NCBI GenBank assembly: GCA_012719075.1
Contig: JAAYBB010000020.1
Location: 37,722-101,721, forward strand
Direction of reading: 5' to 3'
Length of the DNA stretch: 64,000 bases
Source of the DNA: Clostridiales bacterium
GTDB taxonomy: Bacteria; Bacillota; Clostridia; Oscillospirales; Feifaniaceae
The position numbers and the translations under genes are program-made. Below are positions 42,892 through 50,969 of this stretch, piece by piece (positions within the stretch are counted from its first letter, which is position 1; each line of letters starts with the position of its first letter). Below the pieces are notes generated by a model. The model was not told the DNA's origin and did not search any database. It saw only the letters and a list, made by a program, of their open reading frames with translations.

Positions 42892-44196
42892 TCAGGGCGC
42901 GTCCTGCACCAGCTCGCCCAGCAGGCGGTCCCCCTCAAGCCCGGTGATGCGGGCGGTCACCAGCCGGCCGATCCAGTCGGCCGGCGCGCCGGCCACCGCC
43001 ACCGGAAAGTAGTGCTGGCTGTAGCCGTGGTGGCGGCCCTCGACCCACTGCTCCAGCAGCACCCGGTGCAGCCGGCCCTGCTGTTCGCGCATCCGTTCGG
43101 CCCGCACCTCGTCGCAGGCGGCCTGCAGCAGCGCCGCCCGTCGGGCCTTCTCGGCCTGCGGGAGCTGGTCCGGCATCGCGGCGGCTGGCGTGCCCGCCCG
43201 CCGCGAGTAGGGGAAGACGTGCACCTTCAAAAACCGCAGCGCGGTCACGGCCGCCAAGGTCTGTTCAAATTCCCGTTCCGTCTCGCCCGGAAAGCCGACG
43301 ATCACATCGGTGGTCAGCATGGTGTCCGGCAGGTGGCTGCGCAGCAGCTCGACCGACAGCTGATAGCGCGCCAGGTCATACTTGCGGTTCATGCGGCGCA
43401 GCGTGTCGTCGCAGCCCGACTGCAGCGAGAGGTGAAAGTGGGGGCAGACAAAGGGCATGCGCCCAACGGCCTGCGCAAAGCGCGCATCGACGATGCGCGG
43501 CTCCAGCGAGCCCAGCCGCACACGAAAGTCCGGGTGCCGCTGCGCAATGTCTGCAAGCCCCTCAAGCAGCGTCAGCAGGTCGAAGTCCTCCCCCGCGCCG
43601 TAGGAGGCGATCTCAATGCCGGTCAGCACGATCTCCAGGTGCCCGGCCTGCGCCAGCTGCGCCACCTCGGCCAGCACCTGCTCGGGCCGCTTGGAGCGGA
43701 TGCGCCCGCGCGCGTAGGGGATGATGCAGTAGCTGCAGAAGTTGTTGCAGCCGTCCTGAATTTTGAGGGTGGCGCGGGTGCGCTCGCTGGTGACCGCCTC
43801 CATCGGCTCAAAGCCCGAGAGGGCGCCGATGTCCCCGACCGCCGGCCGCTCCCGCCGCGCCAGGTAAGCCCTGACGGCCTGCGGCAGCGCCGGCTTGCCC
43901 ATGTTGCCCAGCACCAGGTCCACCTCGGGCATGTCCTGCAGCGCCTGCGCGGCGACCTGCGCATAGCAGCCCACCGCCACCACCGTGGCCTGCGGGCAGC
44001 GCCGCCGGACCGCCCGCAGGGCCTGCCGCGACTTCTTGTCGCTGACCGCCGTGACGGTGCAGGTGTTGACCACAAAGACGTCGGCCTCCCCGTCAAAGTC
44101 CACCACGCGGTCGCCGGCCTGCGCAAAGGCCCGCGCCATGACCTCGGTCTCGTAGTGGTTGACCTTGCAGCCCAATGTGAAAAATGCCACCCTCAT
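42892..44196 (-). CDS. mtaB: tRNA ms2t6A37 methylthiotransferase MtaB
   Basis: 434 residues. UPF0004 domain with NTCTVT and GCYAQ cysteines, radical-SAM motif GCNNFCSYCIIPYARG near residue 143, the VIVGFPGET motif, and a C-terminal TRAM-like segment. FTLGCKVNHYET at the start is typical of MtaB rather than MiaB. The enzyme adds a methylthio group to t6A37 of tRNA. Start fixed by GGAGG before the ATG at 44196. Confidence 0.93.
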   Translation of the reverse strand: MRVAFFTLGCKVNHYETEVMARAFAQAGDRVVDFDGEADVFVVNTCTVTAVSDKKSRQALRAVRRRCPQATVVAVGCYAQVAAQALQDMPEVDLVLGNMGKPALPQAVRAYLARRERPAVGDIGALSGFEPMEAVTSERTRATLKIQDGCNNFCSYCIIPYARGRIRSKRPEQVLAEVAQLAQAGHLEIVLTGIEIASYGAGEDFDLLTLLEGLADIAQRHPDFRVRLGSLEPRIVDARFAQAVGRMPFVCPHFHLSLQSGCDDTLRRMNRKYDLARYQLSVELLRSHLPDTMLTTDVIVGFPGETEREFEQTLAAVTALRFLKVHVFPYSRRAGTPAAAMPDQLPQAEKARRAALLQAACDEVRAERMREQQGRLHRVLLEQWVEGRHHGYSQHYFPVAVAGAPADWIGRLVTARITGLEGDRLLGELVQDAP

Positions 44197-44236
44197 GCCG
44201 CTGCGCCCTCCCGTGGGTTCGGTGTTGAATCTCTTT

Positions 44237-44266
44237 AGTATAGTACGGCCCGGCGCCCTTTTACAA
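44237..44266 (-). promoter_or_regulatory. Candidate promoter of mtaB
   Basis: On the minus strand TTGTAA (44261-44266), 18 bases, TATACT (44237-44242), about 40 bases before the mtaB start. Confidence 0.5.
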
Positions 44267-44393
44267 GCCCCGCGCCGCAGCCATTTTGGCGCGGCGCCGC
44301 CGGGATGGGTATGCGCGTCCACCTTTGCGCATACAATCGAACTAAAGCGATCCTTTATCTTTTAAGACGCACCGAGACTTGGGGGAATCGAGC

Positions 44394-45557
44394 ATGTACA
44401 AGAAGAGACGCGCGGCGCTGCTGCTGGCGCTGCTGCTGGCGCTGCTGCTGGCGCTGCCGGCCGGCGGGGCGCGGGCCATGGAGCTGCTGCCGCCCGACAT
44501 TCCGGCGCCGTCGGCCATCCTGATGGAGGCCTCCACCGGCAAGGTCCTCTACGAAAACAACCCCGATGCGCGCATGTCGCCGGCCAGCGTGACCAAGGTC
44601 ATGACCATCCTGCTGGTGGCCGAGGCCATCGACAGCGGCCGCATCACGATGGCGGACCAGGTGCAGACCAGCGAGAACGCCGCCTCGATGGGGGGCTCGC
44701 AGGTCTACCTGGCGCCGGGCGAGATCATGCGCCTGGAGGACCTCTTCAAGGCGGTGGTGGTGGCCTCTGGCAACGACGCCGCCACCGCGCTGGCCGAGCA
44801 CGTGGCGGGCAGCGCGCAGGGCTTTGTGGGGCTGATGAACCAGCGCGCGCAGCAGCTGGGCATGCAGAACACCCACTTTGCCAACTGCCACGGGCTGGAC
44901 GCGCAGGACCACTTCACCTCGGCGCGGGACATCGCGCTGATGTCGGCCGAGCTGCTGCAAAAGCACCCCTGGGTGACCGACTACACCACCATCTGGATGG
45001 ACTCGCTGCGCGACGGGGCCTTTCAGCTGGCCAACACCAACAAGCTGCTGCGCTCCTACAAGGGGACCGTCGGGCTCAAGACCGGCTCCACCAACCAGGC
45101 CAAGTACTGCCTCTCGGCCGCGGCCGAGCGGGACGGCATGCAGCTCATTGCGGTGGTGCTCGGCGCGCCAAACACCAACGACCGCTTTCGGTCGGCGGCC
45201 CAGCTGCTGGACTTTGGCTTTGCCAACTACAAGCTGATCTCGCTGCCGGTCGACAAGCTGCGGCCGGTGCCGGTCCGGGGCGGCGTGCTGACCGAGGTCC
45301 CCATCACCTGCACGCCGAACGAGGTGTCGGCCGTGGTGCAAAAGGGCGACAACCGCGAAATCACGGCCAAGATTTTTGTGCAGGAGGCCGTGACCGCGCC
45401 GGTTGAGCCGGGGCAGAAGGTGGGCGAGGTGGTCTTTTCGATCGGGGACAACGAGCTCTCGCGCGGGCGGCTGGTCACGGCCGACGGGGTGGCGCGCCGG
45501 GGCATCGGCCGGCAATTTGTGATGTACCTGGAGCGAATTCTCATGGTCTCGCCTTAA
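44394..45557 (+). CDS. D-alanyl-D-alanine carboxypeptidase (DacF-like, PBP5 family)
   Basis: 387 residues with signal peptide (residues 5-27, ALLLALLLALLLALPAGGARA). Active-site motifs: SVTK (SxxK) in SPASVTKVMTILLV, SGN in VVASGNDAA, and KTG in VGLKTGSTNQAKYC. The C-terminal PBP5-type beta domain follows. It trims the last D-Ala of peptidoglycan stem peptides; DacF relatives act in sporulation. A run of CTGCTGGCG repeats encodes the signal peptide. Confidence 0.93.
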   Translation: MYKKRRAALLLALLLALLLALPAGGARAMELLPPDIPAPSAILMEASTGKVLYENNPDARMSPASVTKVMTILLVAEAIDSGRITMADQVQTSENAASMGGSQVYLAPGEIMRLEDLFKAVVVASGNDAATALAEHVAGSAQGFVGLMNQRAQQLGMQNTHFANCHGLDAQDHFTSARDIALMSAELLQKHPWVTDYTTIWMDSLRDGAFQLANTNKLLRSYKGTVGLKTGSTNQAKYCLSAAAERDGMQLIAVVLGAPNTNDRFRSAAQLLDFGFANYKLISLPVDKLRPVPVRGGVLTEVPITCTPNEVSAVVQKGDNREITAKIFVQEAVTAPVEPGQKVGEVVFSIGDNELSRGRLVTADGVARRGIGRQFVMYLERILMVSP

Positions 45558-45785
45558 AATTGACAAACAAAAACAAGGCAATTTTTCCATCCCTGCAGAA
45601 CGCCGCGTAAAAACCCCCGCCTTAAATTCACCTGCAATAATCCCCCCGCTTTTGCGGCAAAATGACCTTGTGCGCCTTTTGCAATTGACCGGATATCGCC
45701 GGTCGCCAAAGGGCGCCGACCACGCAGGCAGAGGTTCTTTGTCGATCCGCGCGGATCGGACCTGTGCTTGCCACAGGAGGTGATT

Positions 45786-46427
45786 TTGCTGCAAAAGCGT
45801 TTTTTTCCGGCGGCACTGTTGCTGATGCTGGCCTCCTGCGCCCCACAGCTGGAGCCGGTGCGGGAGATCCTGCCCTTTCATCTGACGGTGCCCCGCCGGA
45901 CCGAGGTCGAGGCGGCGGCCGAAGACGTGCCCGACACGTCGGCCGAACCGCTGCCGGACGCCGAGCCGGCGCCGGTCGAGGTGGCCCGCTTTGTCACCGG
46001 CATCCACGACTGGAGCCGCGGCCGGCTTAAAAACATCCGGCTGGCCTGCGCGCGGGTCGAGGGCCATGTGATCGGCGCGGGCGAGACCTTCTCCTTCAAC
46101 GAGGTGGTGGGGCCGCGCACCGCGGCGCTGGGCTACCAGGAGGCCATTGTCTTCCGCGGTCAGGAGAAGGTCATGGAGATCGGCGGCGGCATCTGCCAGC
46201 TCTCGACCAACCTCTACAACGCCGCGCTGCAGGCCGGCCTGCCCATCCTCGAGCGGCACGTCCACAGCCAGCCGGTCGACTATGTGCCGGAGGGAGAGGA
46301 CGCCACGGTCTACTACGGCAACCTCGACCTCAAGTTTGTCAACAACGGCGATTTGCCGCTCCAGCTCTCGACATTGCTGCAGGACGGAGAGCTGGCCGTC
46401 AGCATCACAGCCCTGCCCCTTGTTTGA
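45786..46427 (+). CDS. VanW-family lipoprotein
   Basis: 213 residues, TTG start behind CAGGAGGTGA. A lipoprotein signal with lipobox LASC (Cys about residue 17) and then a VanW domain: GETFSFNEVVGPRTAALGYQ, EIGGGICQLSTNLYNAALQA, HSQPVDYVPEGEDATV. VanW-domain proteins are associated with the cell surface; their activity is unknown. The preceding 220 bases hold an AT hairpin (AAAATTG...CAATTTT) and a palindrome GATCCGCGCGGATC but no gene. Confidence 0.88.
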   Translation: MLQKRFFPAALLLMLASCAPQLEPVREILPFHLTVPRRTEVEAAAEDVPDTSAEPLPDAEPAPVEVARFVTGIHDWSRGRLKNIRLACARVEGHVIGAGETFSFNEVVGPRTAALGYQEAIVFRGQEKVMEIGGGICQLSTNLYNAALQAGLPILERHVHSQPVDYVPEGEDATVYYGNLDLKFVNNGDLPLQLSTLLQDGELAVSITALPLV

Positions 46428-46443
46428 GCGCAATGTTTTCTGG

Positions 46444-46472
46444 TTGAAATGCCCCCCGTTTTCAGGTATACT
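46444..46472 (+). promoter_or_regulatory. Sigma-A promoter of the P-loop gene
   Basis: TTGAAA at 46444-46449, exactly 17 bases, TATACT at 46467-46472. The leader is about 155 bases. Confidence 0.8.
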
Positions 46473-46489
46473 GAAAGCAGTATCGACAG

Positions 46490-46607
46490 GTGGACAAAGA
46501 TCGCCCGCAGGGCTTGTCCCTGTGCCGCCCCGCCGCCACACGGCCTTTGGCGGCAGGCGGGACGGCAGGCCCCGCAGCTCTGGCGGGGAGGCGGCATGCT
46601 TGTCCAC
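46490..46607 (+). ncRNA. Structured leader RNA upstream of the P-loop gene
   Basis: GTGGACAA at 46490-46497 pairs with TTGTCCAC at 46600-46607 and closes a 118-base domain. Inside, CCCCGC/GCGGGG (46571-46588) and a larger GC-rich arm fold independently. This is not a terminator shape (no T run) and matches no known family I recognise; a cis-regulatory role is inferred. Confidence 0.45.
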
Positions 46608-46635
46608 CCAGAACGCAGGGAATGGGGTATGCGCC

Positions 46636-47058
46636 ATGATCAAGCTGATCGTTGGGAAAAAGGGCACGGGCAAGACCAAGTACCTGGTGGACCTGGTCCA
46701 CGAGGCGGCCGACAGCTCCAAGGGCAACGTCGTCTGCATCGAAAAGGGCAATTCGCTGACGTACGACATCAAACCCGCCGTCCGGCTGATTCGGGCCGAT
46801 GAGTACGAGGTTGACAACTACACCGCCATGGCCGGCTTCATCTGCGGCATCATGGCCGGCGACTACGACTGCACCGACGTCTTTATCGACTCCATCACCA
46901 AGCTCTGCGGCAAGGACCCCGAGCAGATGATCGCCTTTTTCCGAAAGATGGACCGCTTGACCGACGAACACCAGGTCGTTTTGACCGCCACCGTCTCGGC
47001 CGAGCTGGCCGAGATCCCGGAGGCGCTCCAGCCCTATGTCACCAGCTTCAGCCGCTGA
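46636..47058 (+). CDS. Small P-loop protein of unknown function
   Basis: 140 residues. Walker A motif VGKKGTGKTKYLV lies at residues 6-18 and a possible Walker B is TDVFIDSITKLCG. The remainder is alpha/beta with no known partner domain. It is a compact single-domain P-loop protein conserved in clostridia by impression only. It has its own promoter and a long structured leader, and a terminator follows. Confidence 0.7.
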   Translation: MIKLIVGKKGTGKTKYLVDLVHEAADSSKGNVVCIEKGNSLTYDIKPAVRLIRADEYEVDNYTAMAGFICGIMAGDYDCTDVFIDSITKLCGKDPEQMIAFFRKMDRLTDEHQVVLTATVSAELAEIPEALQPYVTSFSR

Positions 47059-47080
47059 GCGGCATCGCCTTTTCCGCCGC

Positions 47081-47110
47081 AAGGAGCAGCCCCCGGCTGC
47101 TCCTTTTTTT
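47081..47110 (+). terminator. Terminator after the P-loop gene
   Basis: AAGGAGCAGC pairs with GCTGCTCCTT and is followed by T7. Confidence 0.88.
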
Positions 47111-47218
47111 GTTTGCGGCACTTCAAATAGAATGCGTGCGTGCGGGCAAACTATGTGAAAATCTTTTTGGATTTTAAAGCCGGTATGGCCTTGTACGGCG
47201 GGAGGGGGAGGGGTTTTG

Positions 47219-47812
47219 ATGCAGCTGGTGGTCTGGCTGGGACAGGATCAAACGGCACGGCGCCTGGCCGCACTGCTGGAGCTGGCCGGGCTTGGCTGCG
47301 CCCGTATCTCGCCGGGCGGCGCCGCGCTGCGGGCCGACGCCGACGTGCTGCTGCTCAGCGGCCGGGTGCGGCTGGAGGAGGCCCCCCCCTACCTGCTGGT
47401 GGTGGAGGCGGAGGCCCCTGCGGTACAGGCCGCCCCCCCCCACCCCGCGCTGATCCTGGTCGAGGGCGGGCGCACGGCCGGCCTGCAGGCCGTGGCCGGC
47501 TCGGGGGCGCCGGTCATCACGGTGGGCCTGTCCGAGCGCGACACCGTGACCTATTCCTCGCTGGCCGAGGGCCGCTGCTGCATTGCGGTCAACCGCCCCT
47601 TCTCCGATCTGCTGGGCCGGCCGATCCTGGAGCAGGAGCTGACGCTGCGCTGCGGCGACGCCGGGCTGCCCGAGCTCTTCCTCGCGGCCTCGGCCATGCT
47701 GCTGGGGATCTCGCCCGAGCGGCTGGCCGCGCTCAATCTCCCTGATATTGCCACTACTAGATCGCCGTTCGCGGATAAAAATAATAGCGGGACCACCCCA
47801 TCGATGATCTGA
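47219..47812 (+). CDS. Hypothetical protein
   Basis: 197 residues, ATG behind GGGAGGGGGAGGGG. An N-terminal alpha/beta stretch (MQLVVWLGQDQTARRLAALL...ARISPGGAAL) resembles a receiver-like or Rossmann fold, followed by CCIAVNRPFSDLLGRPILEQ and a Ser/Asn-rich end. No family recognised. Codon use fits the genome and the ribosome site is strong, so it is probably real. Confidence 0.6.
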   Translation: MQLVVWLGQDQTARRLAALLELAGLGCARISPGGAALRADADVLLLSGRVRLEEAPPYLLVVEAEAPAVQAAPPHPALILVEGGRTAGLQAVAGSGAPVITVGLSERDTVTYSSLAEGRCCIAVNRPFSDLLGRPILEQELTLRCGDAGLPELFLAASAMLLGISPERLAALNLPDIATTRSPFADKNNSGTTPSMI

Positions 47813-47860
47813 ACGCCAAGTCACCAAGTGGCGTCAAAACAAAAGGAGTGTAAGTAGAAC

Positions 47861-48064
47861 ATGGCGAACAAGAAGGCGAAAGCCGCTCTGGAGAACTTTA
47901 AGATGGAAGCCGCCAACGAGGTTGGCGTGAACCTGAAGCAGGGCTACAACGGCGATCTGACCTCCCGTCAGGCCGGCAGCATCGGCGGCCAGATGGTCAA
48001 GAAGATGATCGCTTCCTACACCGGCACGTCCAGCGGTGGCGGCAGCAACACCAGCAGCAACTAG
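47861..48064 (+). CDS. Alpha/beta-type small acid-soluble spore protein
   Basis: 67 residues. LENFKMEAANEVGVNLKQGY and GDLTSRQAGSIGGQMVKKMI contain the SASP signature, including the Glu-rich GPR protease-cleavage region. These proteins coat and protect DNA in the dormant spore. AAAGGAG lies before the ATG. It shows that the organism can sporulate. No sigma-G promoter could be identified with confidence. Confidence 0.93.
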   Translation: MANKKAKAALENFKMEAANEVGVNLKQGYNGDLTSRQAGSIGGQMVKKMIASYTGTSSGGGSNTSSN

Positions 48065-48100
48065 CATGCGGCATCGCCGCCTGCGGGCGGCTGCAATGAC

Positions 48101-48126
48101 GGGGGAGGGCATTGTGCCCTCCCCTT
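48101..48126 (+). terminator. Terminator of the SASP gene
   Basis: GGGGAGGGCA pairs with TGCCCTCCCC around TTG, followed by TTTGGTCATTTT. Confidence 0.75.
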
Positions 48127-48192
48127 TGGTCATTTTGCGGGCGATCCGGTCAAAAAAGGCCGGCGAAGTCCCCTGCGCATGCGGCCGGTGCC

Positions 48193-48221
48193 TTGACAAG
48201 CGGCGGCCCTTTCCGTAAACT
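48193..48221 (+). promoter_or_regulatory. Sigma-A promoter of the aminotransferase gene
   Basis: TTGACA at 48193-48198, 17 bases, TAAACT at 48216-48221. A GC-rich leader of about 110 bases follows. Confidence 0.72.
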
Positions 48222-48337
48222 ATCCTTATCGCTGACCGGGCCCCGTGCCGCATTCCCGCAAACGCGGGGCCGGGTGCAGCGCAACCCCCAAGAAACGGCC
48301 GGTGGCGCACCGCCCCGCCGGCGAAAGGAGCTGTCAA

Positions 48338-49513
48338 ATGGACCCCAGGTTCAAGGCCCAGCGAGACCTCTGCCCCGTCTTTGAGCAGTACGCCTATCTG
48401 CTGACCGGCGAGACCGGCCCCATTCCGCGCTACGTCTACGAGGATGTCAAGGCGTATATGGACGGCCGCTACTACGAGGGGGGCGACGCCTCCTGGCGCG
48501 GGCTGTCCACCTTCCGCATGATCCCCGAGTCCAGGCAGGCCTTTGCGCAGATGCTGGGCTGCGACGCCGATGACGTCGCCTTCGGACCCAACACCTCGGC
48601 CATGCTGGCAATCTTCACCGACGGCCTGCCGCTGGCGCCCGGCGACAACATTGTGACCTCCTCCGGCTCCTTCAGCAGCATGATTTACGCGCTGGACATG
48701 CTGCGGCGGGAGGGGATCGACATCCGCCACGTGGCGCCCGACCACGGCCTGCTGCCGACCGAGCGGCTGCTGGCGGCGGTGGATGAGAACACCCGGGCCG
48801 TCGTGCTCTGCCACGTGGAGGGCAACAACGGCTTTCGGCACGACCTTGTGGCCATCGGGGCCTTCTGCGCCGAGCGCGGCATCTGGTTTGCGGTCGACGC
48901 GGCCCACTCGGCCGGTGTGCTGCCCATCGACATGGAGGGCATGCACATCGACTTCCTCTGCGGCAACGACTACAAGTGGATGATGAACTTCTGCGGCACC
49001 GGCTACGCCTGCGTCCGCCCGGCGCTGCGCGAGGTCCTGCGCTTCCGCAAGGCGGGCTGGCTCTCGGTCAAACAGCTCTTTGTCTCGGGGCTGATGGAGG
49101 CCGAGCTCAGCGACACGGCCTCGCGCTATGAGCTTGGCTACCCCTGTGCGCCCGGCATCTTCGGCATGGGGGACGTGGCCCGCCGCTACCTCGAGCTTGG
49201 GGCAAAGGACATCGAGGCCTATGTGCTCGGGCTGACCGACTACCTCTACGAGCAGGTGCAGGGCAACCCCCACATCCGCTACATCAGCCATTACCCCGAG
49301 CCCCATCGCTCGGCGCTGGCCTTCCTCGAGGTGCCCGGCGACGCCGGCGTGACCGGCGCCAGCCTCAAGCAGCTGGGGGTGCAGACCACCGTGCACGGGG
49401 CCTCGGCGCCCGGCGAGCCCACCACGCTGCGGGTGGCCTGCCACTACGTCAACAACCGCGAGGACATCGACCGCCTGCTGGCCGCCCTCGACCAGCTGAT
49501 CGGCCGGCGCTGA
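48338..49513 (+). CDS. Class V aminotransferase (cysteine desulfurase-like)
   Basis: 391 residues, ATG behind AAAGGAG. PLP-enzyme features of fold type I: AFGPNTSAMLAIF, VVLCHVEGNNGFRHDL, VDAAHSAGVLPIDM and the Schiff-base Lys in CGNDYKWMMNFCGTGY. No IscS/SufS Cys loop was recognised, so a lyase or aminotransferase acting on a small amino acid is possible. A RidA-like protein follows 55 bases later, a pairing common with enamine/imine-producing PLP enzymes. Confidence 0.85.
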   Translation: MDPRFKAQRDLCPVFEQYAYLLTGETGPIPRYVYEDVKAYMDGRYYEGGDASWRGLSTFRMIPESRQAFAQMLGCDADDVAFGPNTSAMLAIFTDGLPLAPGDNIVTSSGSFSSMIYALDMLRREGIDIRHVAPDHGLLPTERLLAAVDENTRAVVLCHVEGNNGFRHDLVAIGAFCAERGIWFAVDAAHSAGVLPIDMEGMHIDFLCGNDYKWMMNFCGTGYACVRPALREVLRFRKAGWLSVKQLFVSGLMEAELSDTASRYELGYPCAPGIFGMGDVARRYLELGAKDIEAYVLGLTDYLYEQVQGNPHIRYISHYPEPHRSALAFLEVPGDAGVTGASLKQLGVQTTVHGASAPGEPTTLRVACHYVNNREDIDRLLAALDQLIGRR

Positions 49514-49567
49514 GCGGCCAAACCGCCCGGCCCACAAAAATATAGCGTAGTCAAAGGAGCGATTGTC

Positions 49568-50032
49568 ATGTCCAAGGTCGAAGCCAGGCTCAAGGAGCTG
49601 GGCATCGCGTTGCCCGAGCCCTCCTCCCCGATTGCAAACTATGTCAACTACAAGGTCGTGGACGGCTTTGTCTACATCTCCGGCAAGGGCCCGGTCTCGC
49701 CCGAGCGGACAGTCACCGGTAAGGTGGGCGCCGACCTGACGCTGGAGCAGGGCTATGAGGCCGCCCGGCTCACCGGCATCAGCCTGATCGCCGCGCTCAA
49801 GCAGGCCGCCGGCGGCGACCTCGATCGCGTGGACCAGATCGTCAAGCTGCTGGGCTTTGTGGCCTGCGCCGACGGCTTTTACGACGCCCCCAAGGTCATC
49901 AACGGCTGCTCCGACCTGCTGGTGGAGGTCTTTGGCGACGGCGGCCGCCACGCCCGCTCGGCCATCCCCACACACCAGCTGCCGCTGGGCATCCCGGTTG
50001 AAATTGAGATGATCGCCAGGCTCAAGGACTAA
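49568..50032 (+). CDS. RidA/YjgF-like protein
   Basis: 154 residues: VDGFVYISGKGPVSPERTVT, VNYKVVDG, GCSDLLVEVFGDGGRHARSA and the C-terminal PVEIEMIARL follow the YjgF endoribonuclease-like family. Such proteins deaminate reactive enamines and imines released by PLP enzymes; the gene before it is one. AAAGGAG precedes the ATG. Confidence 0.85.
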   Translation: MSKVEARLKELGIALPEPSSPIANYVNYKVVDGFVYISGKGPVSPERTVTGKVGADLTLEQGYEAARLTGISLIAALKQAAGGDLDRVDQIVKLLGFVACADGFYDAPKVINGCSDLLVEVFGDGGRHARSAIPTHQLPLGIPVEIEMIARLKD

Positions 50033-50039
50033 AAAGGGG

Positions 50040-50068
50040 TTGAATTCAACAACATATTGTGTTATAAT
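50040..50068 (+). promoter_or_regulatory. Sigma-A promoter of the NrdD-like gene
   Basis: TTGAAT at 50040-50045, exactly 17 bases, TATAAT at 50063-50068. Confidence 0.85.
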
Positions 50069-50094
50069 ATTCATATAAACACATCATGTTGTTT
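50047..50094. promoter_or_regulatory. Pair of NrdR-like boxes
   Basis: Box 1, CAACAACATATTGTGT at 50047-50062, fills the space between -35 and -10 and matches 13 of 16 positions of the NrdR consensus (ACACWATATATWGTGT pattern). Box 2, at 50079-50094 on the other strand, matches about 12 of 16. Sixteen bases separate them (32 bases centre to centre), the usual tandem arrangement of NrdR operators. Confidence 0.65.
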
Positions 50095-50106
50095 GGAGGT
50101 GCCCTG

Positions 50107-50373
50107 ATGATTGATGTGCAGGTAAAGGGCGGCACGCTTGAACAGGCCGAGATTGACGCGTATATTGTGCGGGGCCGGGAGCTGTATCCGAACCGCATTC
50201 TCTCCGGCATCGACATCGATGTGGACGGCGAGTATGTGGGCCTGACCTACCACTTTGCGCAGGTGCCCTTTGAGCGCATCCGCAGGATCACCGGCTATCT
50301 GGTGGGCACCGTGGACCGCTTCAACGACGCCAAGAAGGCCGAGCTCAAGGATCGCCTCAAGCACTCCATCTGA
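50107..50373 (+). CDS. Small protein related to the NrdD C-terminal region
   Basis: 88 residues, ATG behind TTGGAGGT. The C-terminal half FERIRRITGYLVGTVDRFND then AKKAELKDRLKH resembles the ITGYL...RWN-GK-aEl-dR block near the C-terminus of anaerobic ribonucleotide reductase NrdD, but there are no Cys residues and no glycyl-radical motif. NrdR-like boxes cover its promoter, which supports a link to deoxynucleotide synthesis. nrdD itself is not in the window. Role unknown. Confidence 0.7.
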   Translation: MIDVQVKGGTLEQAEIDAYIVRGRELYPNRILSGIDIDVDGEYVGLTYHFAQVPFERIRRITGYLVGTVDRFNDAKKAELKDRLKHSI

Positions 50374-50397
50374 GGCCTGAGGAGACGCTCAAACAGA

Positions 50398-50431
50398 GGG
50401 CCCGCACCCCAGCTGGGGTGCGGGCCCTTTT
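50398..50431 (+). terminator. Terminator of the NrdD-like gene
   Basis: A 30-base perfect palindrome, GGGCCCGCACCCCAG with its exact complement, followed by T4. Confidence 0.88.
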
Positions 50432-50537
50432 GCCTGGGGAGGGCGGGGTTTTAAAGGAAGTCCAAGCGTAGAGTACTCACCCCCGCGGCAAAACCGTATT
50501 CCAAGCCGCGAAGCGTGTTGGATGGGAGGAACGCGTG

Positions 50538-50585
50538 GAAAAATCAGTTGGCTGAGCACCCGCAGGGTACGAGTCCTGATTTTTC
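50538..50585. repeat. Inverted repeat GAAAAATCAG/CTGATTTTTC
   Basis: Ten perfect base pairs (50538-50547 and 50576-50585) close a 28-base GC-rich loop that can itself fold. The stem is too AT-rich for the surroundings to be chance compositional pairing, but its purpose is unknown. Confidence 0.5.
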
Positions 50586-50784
50586 AAGTGTTCGTCTGAT
50601 ACTGGCGCCCGGCCCCCAACCTCTTTCATTTGAGCAGCCGGTACCCGACGTGTTTGTTTGGCCCCTTATTTTAACATGGTCCCCCATCATTTTGTAGGGG
50701 GCCGGGCGTACTTTAGAGGCGCCGGGGATGCGGGTAAATCATCGGCAAAATAAGCGCACTTATTTTGCCGATCCCTTCAGGCGT

Positions 50785-50890
50785 GTCGCCTTTTGGCGAC
50801 CGCCCACCTGCGCCAAAGCCTTGGCGCAGATACAGGGGGTATCGCGGCCGTAAGGCCGCGTATCCAGGGGGAGGGCGTCCCCCTGGATAC
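50785..50890. repeat. Array of four consecutive perfect hairpins
   Basis: GTCGCC/GGCGAC (50785-50800), CTGCGCCAA/TTGGCGCAG (50808-50829), CGCGGCC/GGCCGCG (50843-50860), and GTATCCAGGGGGA with its complement (50860-50890). Probably a member of an interspersed palindromic repeat family; this is inference. Confidence 0.6.
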
Positions 50891-50938
50891 GCTCCCGCGG
50901 CCATCCCAGGGGCACTCGCCCTAGACCCCCCGGCGGGC

Positions 50939-50965
50939 AAAAAAAGAGGGAGCCGCGGCTCCCTC
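50939..50965 (-). terminator. Terminator of the lipoprotein gene
   Basis: GAGGGAGCCGCGGCTCCCTC (50946-50965) is a perfect palindrome; on the minus strand it is followed by T7. It sits directly after the stop codon. Confidence 0.88.
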
Positions 50966-50969
50966 TTCC

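Larger units (their letters stand above)
50374..50969. other. Non-coding region with many hairpins
   Basis: About 600 bases without a gene. It holds the terminator of the NrdD-like gene, a 10-base inverted repeat (50538-50585), an array of four hairpins (50785-50890), and the lipoprotein terminator at 50939-50965. Confidence 0.55.

Noticed and set aside
48290..48325. T-box-like GGTGGCGCACCGCC before the aminotransferase
   Set aside because: The canonical T-box sequence is GGTGG-N-ACCGCG with a specifier domain upstream; here it is a short palindrome and no specifier structure was seen.
50460..50700. Possible tmRNA or tRNA-like gene because of GGGTACGAGTCC
   Set aside because: No acceptor stem, T arm or CCA end can be assembled on either strand, and no tag reading frame is present.
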